Part shown: one piece after another, positions 56,366-64,000 of the stretch
How positions within the stretch are numbered: position 1 is the first letter of the stretch
How the letters are laid out: each line of letters begins with the position of its first letter
NCBI GenBank assembly: GCA_037179385.1
Contig: CM074185.1
Location: 12,222,866-12,286,865, forward strand
Length of the DNA stretch: 64,000 bases
DNA from: Holothuria scabra
Taxonomy: Eukaryota; Echinodermata; Holothuroidea; Aspidochirotida; Holothuriidae
Reading direction: 5' to 3'
Translations under genes and position numbers: made by a program
The notes under the pieces: generated by a model
Database searches by the model: none
The model's input: only the letters and a program-made list of their open reading frames with translations
What the model was told of the DNA's origin: nothing

Positions 56366-57383
56366 CCTTCTCAAGTGGTGTGCCACAAGGTTCTGTTCTT
56401 GGCCCACTTCTTTTCTTAATTTTCATAAATGATATTGATGGCTCTATCACTTCCAGTATAAGTGAGCTTGCTGATGATACAAAGCTCTATAGGAAGGTTG
56501 GAGGAAAGGATGATTCTTTATTGCTTCAGAAAGATCTGGATAGGTTATTTTCATGGTCTCAGACTTAATTGGCAAATGTCTTTTAATGCTGATAAGTGCA
56601 AAGTCCTCCACTTTGGTTCCAAGAATCCCCACCATGATTATACAACGAATTGTACTAATTTGAACAAAGTGACTTCTGAGAAAGACCTTGGTGTAGTTAT
56701 TACAGGAGATTTAAAGTCATCAGTGTGCAGCTACTGCTGCAAGGGCAAATAGGGTGCTTGGGTTGATCAGGAGGAATTTTAAGAGTTTTAGTAAAGAAAT
56801 TGTGCTAAATTTGTATAATTAAGCAGCTGGTTCGACCCCATCTTGACTATGCTGCACAGGCCTGGAGTCCCTTCTTTGAAAAGGACAAATTGCTTTTAGA
56901 GCAAGTTCAGAAGAGAGTTACCCGACTCGTACCTGAGGTTAAAAATCTACCTTATTCCCAAAGGCTTAAGCTGCTTGGGCTTACCACTTTGGAGCTGAGA
57001 AGGATTAGGGGGGACATGCTCCAGGTATACAGATTTCTATCTGAAGGGAATCCTTTGTTAGCTTGCAGTTATTTAAAGGTCCAAAGTAATCCTCGGGTTA
57101 GAGGCCATTGCAAAAAGCTTGAAAAGTCTTTTGCTAGACTTGACATTAGGAAGTTCAGTTTCTCTCATAGGGTTGTTAGTGAGTGGAATAGCCTGCCTGA
57201 GTGGGTTGTTAACTCCACATCAGTGCACCGTTTTAAGGTTGATATTGACAAGTTTTTCCATGACTGTGGTAGAATCTAATCTTTCTGGGCTCTTTAGGTG
57301 TTGGTGGTTTGCTTTGTTTTGGGGTTTTTTTGGATTACAGGGCATCTTATGGGGCCTTTACAGCCCTCCTTTGCCCTTTAACC
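56366..57383 (+). pseudogene. LINE (CR1/L2-like) reverse-transcriptase 3' part, copy 1
   Basis: [20 protein letters not shown] is followed by LADDTKLY (catalytic Asp-Asp box), NADKCKVLHFG and LGVVITGDLKSS, then QLVRPHLDYAAQAWSPF to the C-terminus ...FFHDCGRI at 57279. The reading frame changes near 56565, at about 56735 (5 bases missing relative to copy 2) and near 56815 (4 extra bases). The copy is therefore inactive. The 3' UTR (ctttctgggctctttaggtg) leads into the (TTATG)n tail, a simple-repeat tail as in CR1/L2 relatives. Confidence 0.92.
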
Positions 57384-57609
57384 TGTTATGTTATGTTATG
57401 TTATGTTATGTTATGTTATGTTATGTTATGTTATGTTATGTTATGTTATGTTATGTTATGTTATGTTATGTTATGTTATGTTATGTTATGTTATGTTATG
57501 TTATGTTATGTTATGTTATGTTATGTTATGTTATGTTATGTTATGTTATGTTATGTTATGTTATGTTATGTTATGTTATGTTATGTTATGTTATGTTATG
57601 TTATGTTAT
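57384..57609. repeat. (TTATG)n tail/microsatellite, about 45 units
   Basis: 226 bp of pure TTATG following the LINE 3' UTR. Copy 2 of the same LINE has only about six units, so the long tract is a secondary expansion of the tail. The frames reading MLCYV... through it are artefacts. Confidence 0.97.
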
Positions 57610-58720
57610 CGATAACCTTGACTTGTGGGCACTGATTCTAAATTAGAGCCGTTCTGGTTTATTGAAAAGTTTCGTAAGATTTTTGTAAGATTTGAAATAA
57701 TTCCAAAAATTTTATATTCCTAAAATTAAAAATACAAATGCGGCGTGGTTTATAGTTCCCGGCCTACTACTGCTGCGCATACACCTCGTCTTATATAATC
57801 GCCGCACAGCGCATCGAAGCAAATGTCATAGGATCAAGTAATAATGGGTTAGCGCCACCACTTCAACGAACTGTCGATTTAACACTTCCATTTTGAAGTG
57901 TTTCGCTAGGTTTTAACACACTTTGGTACCGACAGCCTGAACTTATTTTTCCCCAAGAAAGCTTCAAAAATAACAAAGGTTCATCTATTATATAGATTTT
58001 TCATATCATCATCTTTTGTCTTTTTTTTGCAGCATATGCAAAGAGATCATACTTTTCAATTGTTATGTGTTAACAACGTACAAGTACGCCAAAGGCAATA
58101 GTGCTTCGATTGTGGAATTACTTGTGGCAATAAGTATCATTCGTTCGGTGTTAAACCATGCTCCGCTCTCAAATTTTGGAAAATTAACCATCATCTAAAA
58201 AGTGAAGACATCTACAGTAATGCCCAAGTGCGCTTAAAGCCTCAAGTGAAGGTTTTGACTATTTTGGTAATCACAGATAAAAGCGATCTACCCCGGTTTT
58301 CTTCTAAACGCTGCCGACTCGTTGACTAGGCTAGGCTACGTTGAGCAAACGTTACAGTTTACGTGACTCTCGTAGGCTATCTCACAATCACAATCACACT
58401 CGCAGTCACACTCACACTGGTGAAGGCCAAGGCTATCTAGCCTAGCCTATACTAGTACTGAGCCTAACGTTAGGCTAATTTTTAAAAGGGAAATATTGCG
58501 TTGGTTTGTTTTTCAAGGAAGTTACATCCTTTTAAAACCAGTATTTATAGACAAAGAGTGATAGGCCTAAATAGTTTAAAATAAGGCAGTAGGCCTAATG
58601 GTAGCCTAACTTAGGCCAAGCATAGGCCTAGTCCACTTTTCAAAAAAACAAGTTTCCCACACAAAGCTCCCAGTCCCACTCCCAGATCCCGAGATGCTAG
58701 GCCTAGGGCCTAGCTGGGCC
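57610..58720. other. Intergenic, no gene recognised
   Basis: It begins with 'cttgtgggcactgattctaaattag', which recurs at 63776. The rest shows 'taggcctaa' words at high density (58320-58720) but no coding exon. Confidence 0.4.
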
Positions 58721-58721
58721 A

Positions 58722-58895
58722 CAGGCGCCCTCTACATTGGTTCATATATACCACACACTACTATATAATGTAACACAGAAAGGTAAGTCACGCCACTCGA
58801 ACCTCGAAAAATGAAATTGAAGTTTTTGACATAATTACCCCACCTTTAGTTTTATGGACAAATTTTTCTGCAGTTAAAGTTTCCATCATTAGGCT
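58722..58895. repeat. Left arm of a ~4.2-kb inverted repeat pair
   Basis: 'gccctctacattggttcata', 'tataccacacact', 'aaaaatgaaattgaag', 'taattaccccac' and 'atggacaaatttttctgcag' occur in reverse complement at 62776-62945. They may be terminal repeats of a large composite element or an inverted duplication. Confidence 0.75.
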
Positions 58896-59441
58896 AGGTC
58901 TAGTACTAGGGTTGTGGTGACATGACTTCGTGAAAAACATCAAACTTCAAGGATTTGAGTGATTTACATTGTTAAGAACCCTTCTCTAAGCAACCATACC
59001 AAATTTTACCAAAATCCTACCAGTACTTTTCAAAATATAACAGATTTTATGTCTCCATAATCCTACTGATTTCTCCAAATCGCCATTTGCTTCAGTGTTA
59101 CGTTCCACTTGCAAAAGTAGAACAATATCGTAACTGCTCACTCAGACGCTTTGATTATTCATCACTGTGTTATGTACCCCAGATGTGCTGGCGTGAATGC
59201 ATTGGAACTGGGCAAGACACTCAGTGATCACACGTCCGTTCAATGCACTAGCAAGTCCCACATAGCCTGAATACATGCAGTCTACGCTATAGCAATCCTT
59301 ATACGTTTACATACACAAGTACATGATACACTAACTGTACATTGGCATTGCACGCCCAGGTATATACAATGCAGTACTGTATGTAATCATATTGGCGGGA
59401 AATCTCTTGTTGCTAAGCTAAACAATGGGTTCATACATGAA

Positions 59442-60139
59442 CATGGTGTAGTTATTACAAGAGATTTGAAGTCATCTAGGCAATGTGCAGCTACTGCTGC
59501 AAGGGCAAATAGGGTGCTTGGGTTGATCAGGAGGAATTTTAAGAGTTTTAGTAAAGAAATTGTGCTAAATTTGTATAAGCAGCTGGTTCGACCCCATCTC
59601 GACTATGCTGCACAGGCCTGGAGTCCCTTCTTTGAAAAGGACAAATTGCTTTTAGAGCAAGTTCAGAAGAGAGCTACCCGACTCATACCTGAGGTTAAAA
59701 ATCTACCTTATTCCCAAAGGCTTAAGCTGCTTGGGCTTACCACTTTGGAGCTGAGAAAGATTAGGGGGGACATGCTCCAGGTATACAAATTTCTATCTGA
59801 AGGGAATCCTTTGTTAGCTTGCAGTTATTTAAAGGTCCAGAGTAATCCTCGGGTTAGAGGCCATTGCAAAAAGCTTGAAAAGTCTTTTGCTAGACTTGAC
59901 ATTAGGAAGTTCAGTTTCTCTCATAGGGTTGTTAGTGAGTGGAATAGCCTGCCTGAGTGGGTTGTTAACTCCACATCAGTGCACCGTTTTAAGGTTAATA
60001 TTGACAAGTTTTTCCATGACTGTGGTAGAATCTAATCTTTCTGGGCTCTTTAGGTGTTGGTGGTTTGCTTTGTTTTGGGGGGTTTTTGGATTACAGGGCA
60101 TCTTATGGGGCCTTTACAGCCCTCCTTTGCCCTTGAACC
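59442..60139 (+). pseudogene. LINE (CR1/L2-like) 3' part, copy 2, 5'-truncated
   Basis: An open 189-codon frame to TAA 60035 covers the reverse-transcriptase C-terminal region (RANRVLGLIRRNF, LVRPHLDYAAQAWSP, QKRATRLIPEVKNLPYSQRL, LRKIRGDMLQVYKFLSEG, FFHDCGRI). It lacks the catalytic palm upstream of DLKSS. It is about 95% identical by eye to copy 1, and the 3' UTR is shared. 5' truncation is the usual outcome of target-primed reverse transcription. Confidence 0.92.
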
Positions 60140-60170
60140 TGTTATGTTATGTTATGTTATGTTATGTTAT
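60140..60170. repeat. (TTATG)n tail, about six units
   Basis: Short simple-repeat tail of LINE copy 2, followed by unrelated sequence. Confidence 0.9.
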
Positions 60171-60579
60171 ACGAATGTTGGCTCAGTACAAAAAATGTTG
60201 GCAGGAATCAATGGGCTGTTCAGGGCTGAGCAAAAATGTGAAAATGATAACGCTTCCACTTCTTTGGAAATTAAAAATGTCGTTGATCAATACTATTCAA
60301 CATTTGGTGAAATATAAGTGATGATCTATGTCCATTGACCATAATTTTAGAAGTATTGATAATTTATGAATAAATTTAACGAAAATCTTGATATGTTGGG
60401 GAGCTTTAAATAACATGGGCAGGACATTTACATAAAAGTGTGGCAGTGCTGAATTGTATGTCTCAGCAGCATTCATCAACTACCAACAAGAATATGTAAC
60501 TGAAGTAGAAATATGCAGATTTTTCAGCAATTTGTGAAGAAATTTGGGTAAGAGGACTACCTTGAGGAACATAATGAAC
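60171..60579. other. Intergenic, nothing recognised
   Basis: No supported gene between the LINE tail and the TAGGGCTGCACC element. Confidence 0.4.
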
Positions 60580-60784
60580 TAGGGCTGCACCGGAACTCGA
60601 ATCCGGCCGGATAGTTCCCCCCGGAACCCAGATTTTGCTAAGTTCCGGTTCCGGCCGGATCCTTTTTAAAGTACCTGGCCGGAACTTTCTACTTGCTACA
60701 AACCACATACTTTCACAGTTTGAGTTAAACCATTAAGAGTCAAATGAGTAAAAGATCTGAGAGTTTTCTTCCCAGTTCTTTTTG

Positions 60785-61830
60785 TTATATTAAAGCCTAA
60801 TCCTCTTACTCTAAACAGTTCCAATTCTCCTAGCCTACTGTACTTATTCTAAACCTCCTCCTAAAACTGTCTACTGTAAAACTTATTCTCATCCACACAC
60901 AATCTCAGTTTATTGCTTCAGGATGGGTAAATAACTGACCCTGATGTGTAATCGAAACACTCTCGGTACAGTAGATGCTGTGTAAGTCAATTAAGTTAAG
61001 CTGAAGTACTCTACGTTCTTGAATTTGCTGTCAATCAAAGCAGTGGCTTTGTCAAGAAAAGGGGTGCAAGGGGCATGTGAACCCCTATAAAACCTTGTGC
61101 CCCCACCCCAAATTTGGTAAATTTTGGCAATTTATTTTGCTTCGATATAGAATCACCCAGAACACCTGCGAAATGCCATTTTTCGGCTGTCTAATGCATT
61201 GCGTTTTTCAAAATTTTCTGCACAATCCAGTCGGCACCAACTGAAGGTGGTGCTCAGCTGAGGTAACCTTTTTGAGACAGGATTACATCTTTAATGGAGA
61301 GAGAGTCACATGTACAGTAGCTGCCCATCATTTGCTTTCTCTATAGTTCAGGTCCCCTTCCTCCTCATTTAAAATGTCAGCCAGTTCCACTTTTGGTAGT
61401 AGTTTCACCAGTAGTCTTCCTTATGTTAGCCATTATTTGCAAAACATTCTAGATGAGAATGACCCAAGATTTACTGTTTTTTGGTAATTTTACCTCAACG
61501 TTGTAACTTTTCTCTTGGTTACACCATTTAACACGTGTTGTTAAATCCCGTCGAACCAACTGACCCACGAGGGACCCTTCAGTGTAAACTGGCCTCCTGG
61601 ACCACAACCGAAACAGCCTTGAACTTCATACTTGTTGGTGTCTCCAACATTATAAGTGGTGTCTAGCAGTGCCCCCCCTCCCCGTCCCCTGCAAAATCAT
61701 TGTTCTGTATGCCCCCTGTGATGCCTACAGTAGAACAAAACATCTGGGGATGCCACTGAATCAAATAGCTGTGCTAATTGGGAATATCTGTGGACTAATA
61801 TAAAAGTTGTAGTTTGGGGTGAGAGGGTTG
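60785..61830 (-). repeat. CTCTCACCCCAAAC MITE, split by a hAT-like element
   Basis: In reverse orientation, 60785-61040 and 61759-61830 make one copy of the family, ending 'gtttggggtgagaggg'. The interruption at 'gtcaatcaaag' is the 718-bp element below. Confidence 0.75.
61041..61758. mobile_element. hAT-like element nested in a MITE, 718 bp
   Basis: Ends CAGTGGCTTTG and GGGGATGCCACTG. The duplication AATCAAAG (61033-61040) / AATCAAAT (61759-61766) matches at 7 of 8. The interior includes the dispersed block 'gccatttttcggctgtct...caactgaaggtggtgct'. No coding frame. Confidence 0.75.
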
Positions 61831-61944
61831 AGCCTTAACTAATAGTTAAACTGTTAAATGTGTCAACAACATGTAGCCCTATGTATGATAGTGGATAAAT
61901 CAGTTGCTGTATCAAAAACATACTGTAATAATAAAAAGGAAGGG

Positions 61945-62235
61945 ACTCTCACCCAAACTACAATTTTTGTATAGTCTAAAGGATTCCTCAATTGGCACAG
62001 CTCTGTTATTGACAGCAAGTTCAAAAGTTGCAGAGCACTGTATACTGTAGCTCATATTTACTGTATGTACTGTACTGAGAGTGTTACACATTGGGGTCTT
62101 GTATACTTACCATGAAGCAATAAACTTAAATTGTGTCTGGATGAGGATGAGTTTTAGACAGTCATGTGAGGGGCTTCAGTAAGTAGGTTTGGAGAATTAG
62201 AACTGTCTGGGGTGAGAGGATTAGGCCTTTCATAC
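61945..62235 (+). repeat. CTCTCACCCCAAAC MITE, near-complete copy
   Basis: 'gactctcacccaaactacaa' to 'ctggggtgagaggattagg'; same interior order as 55462-55758. Confidence 0.75.
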
Positions 62236-62775
62236 ATATATTGGAATTGTTGTTCAGTTGCACTTCAAATAGTCTTGGCTTTTTCTTTCCAGTAAATATG
62301 CAGGAAAACCATACTGTGGAGAACTCCCATAAATACCATTAGCTCTGATGTCTTGTAAAAGTTCTGAGGGTTCCTTGAAAAGTATTAACATGAGAAACAA
62401 GCAGAAAAAGCCAAATTTTAGTGGATTTATCAGAGAATAAAGATTAAATCCATACTAGATTAGGACAGCTCTAGGCTACCCTGGGACTGAGCACAAATTC
62501 TACTATTGCAGTGTACAATATTGACATTATTTCCTTCATTTTATTTGAAAAGTACATTCCTAATAAATTTTAAATGCTTTAACCAGCTACAAGTCAGCTT
62601 CATATTGTGTAGGCATTAGTAATGAAGGCTATTTTTTCCTAGTAAGTGACTTTTTCTTACTACAGGCATTAAAACGCATTCAAAATACTCAGTTCCGGCC
62701 GGAACTTAAAAAAAGTTCTGGCTGGTTCTGGTTCCGGCCGGATCCAAAATTTCAGTTCCGGTGCAGCCCTACTAA

Positions 62776-62950
62776 TGACGGAAAGTTTTACTGCAGAAAA
62801 ATTTGTCCATAAAAGTGGGGTAATTACTGTATGTCAAGACCTTCAATTTCATTTTTCAAGTCTCGAGTGGCCCCACTAACCTTCCCATATTATATTATGA
62901 AGTGTGTGGTATATATGAACCAACGTACAGTAGAGGGCACCTGTGAGCTA
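62776..62950. repeat. Right arm of the ~4.2-kb inverted repeat pair
   Basis: Reverse complement of 58722-58895, with small indels. It abuts the right end of the TAGGGCTGCACC element. Confidence 0.75.
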
Positions 62951-63905
62951 GGCTAGGCCTAAGTTAGGGCCTTAATAAATATGAAATAGGTCTAGCCTAG
63001 TTTGATACTCTTTCAACTTAACTACCAAACGATGATCAAAAAATGGGATATTGTTGAGATCTTACCAAAGTAACTGCAAATAAGGATCATTTGGAACAAG
63101 ATAAAGAGCAAAATCTAGCATTGATGTTGTCATCTGCACAAGTAGCCACCATTTTCTTTTTTTGTATGATGGGGAGGAAAATTCAGTGGCTAGGTGATTT
63201 CTACGTGGCATTCGGAATAATATTCGCTTGCTATTGTTACTGAATCAAAGTTGGTATTGTGAAGACGTTTTTGCAGGTGAAGAACTGTATCAATCAAGTT
63301 TTGACAAGTTTTCGCGTTGTGATCTATGACCTCTGCTGAGAGCAGTTGATGAGAATGCGATATTGTGGAGCAGTGACTTACTGTTACGGTCAAAATTGAC
63401 AATGAAAATTTGGCCATTCTTTTCTGTAAAAAAATTGTCATAATTTAAGAGAACTAACCCTCAATTTTAACATTCATTTTGAGTTAATCCTCTTAGGTAT
63501 AAGCCTTATTTATGACTTTCTGAAACATAAATTGATTAATCTTTACCAAAGATTAATCGCCAAGTACTTGCCATCAATGTCAGCACCACAAATTTCTTAC
63601 CCTAACTGAATGAAATTCTTAAATTTCTTTAAAATTGAGTGATAACTCTTTTTTGTAAGCTCTTTCAAATCTGCAATAACTTGTCATAGGGGAGGGGGAC
63701 ACTTCCTACACCTTAGACTGCTCCCCCAGGATGGTGATCACAATTTACCCTGCTTTCAAAATAGTCTGTTGACCCTGCTTGTGGACACTAATTCTAAATT
63801 AGGTAATAGTTACAGAGGCATAATGTCTTCTATTCAGTGATGACATTCATAAATCACTTTGCTTGACCTACAATCCCCTAACATGGTGGGTTGCTTTTGC
63901 ATACA
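62951..63905. other. Intergenic, one weak minus-strand open frame
   Basis: The minus frame 63441-63190 (83 codons, including AEVIDHNAKTCQNLIDTVLH) is not repetitive and not recognised. It could be an exon, but lacks clear splice signals. 63776-63801 repeats the sequence after the (TTATG)n tract. Confidence 0.3.
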
Positions 63906-63908
63906 CAT

Positions 63909-64000
63909 CAGTGTTGTAATTGAGTCACTGGATTAGTGACGCGAGTCACCAGTTTTCAAACTTTTAAGTGACTCGAGTAGAGTTGGGACTCGAGTCACTG
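63909..64000 (+). mobile_element. Left end of a probable hAT-like element, cut by the window edge
   Basis: CAGTGTTGTAATTGAGTCACT resembles the CAGTGTTGTAA-type termini common among animal hAT elements. It is followed by repeated 'gactcgagtcac' words. The right end lies outside the window. Confidence 0.5.

Larger units (their letters stand above)
60580..62771. mobile_element. hAT-like element with TAGGGCTGCACCGGAAC ends, 2.2 kb
   Basis: The left end TAGGGCTGCACCGGAACT and the right end AGTTCCGGTGCAGCCCTA (with one offset) are inverted. Both are followed by subterminal CCGGCCGGAT motifs (60603, 60653 and 62735 in inverted form). The flanks TAATGAAC and CTAATGAC are similar but not identical. 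The interior is filled by two MITE copies, one itself interrupted. No transposase was found. Confidence 0.7.

Noticed and set aside
57119..57646. Long open frame reading repeated MLCYV
   Set aside because: It is the (TTATG)n tail of a LINE read in an open frame; no independent coding evidence.

Overview
The window looks like nuclear DNA of a repeat-rich marine invertebrate, most plausibly an echinoderm or a related deuterostome. The grounds are spliced-gene signals, CR1/L2-like LINE fragments with a (TTATG)n tail, many 8-bp-duplicating DNA transposons, SINEs with exact target duplications, and frequent 'taggcctac'-type words. The taxon is inferred from general style; no marker gene settles it. 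Nothing looks prokaryotic, and I saw no rRNA gene, CRISPR array or intact tRNA gene.

Only two coding genes are convincing. The first (minus strand, about 9198-11356) encodes a von Willebrand A domain, a papain-like cysteine peptidase and a C4 zinc ribbon in one reading frame. That frame carries two stop codons (TAG-TGG-TGA) close together near 10850. A splice acceptor lies just before its ATG. The second (51009-52247, minus) encodes a 412-residue OTU cysteine protease in a strongly base-skewed region and may belong to a mobile element. Weaker candidates are one or two exons at 37932-38260 and 39008-39331, and a possible first exon at 41233.

Everything else is mobile or repetitive DNA, often nested. 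1-9 kb: a complete 0.8-kb hAT-like element, a six-copy 21-bp tandem repeat and about 1 kb of pure (TTC)n. 12-21 kb: (CA)n-linked repeats and a 2-kb tandem array dense in TGACCT half-sites. 23.2-26.6 kb: a 3.4-kb foldback element with 8-bp duplications. 26.8-28.8 kb: a second hAT-like element next to a tRNA-Glu-like sequence. 29.7-34.5 kb: an old repeat interrupted by a third hAT-like element and followed by a 0.53-kb tandem duplication. A second copy of the old repeat is at 45.0-47.0 kb.

34.8-37.9 kb is a cluster of nested SINEs, one containing the 5' 47 nt of U2 snRNA. 38.5-40.3 kb holds palindromic and microsatellite repeats. 53.5-60.2 kb holds three LINE reverse-transcriptase fragments, two with (TTATG)n tails. 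58.7-63 kb is a stack of nested elements with several sets of terminal inverted repeats.

The genes show no operon-like relation. The main biology on view is the layered history of transposition, plus two protease genes of unusual architecture or setting.
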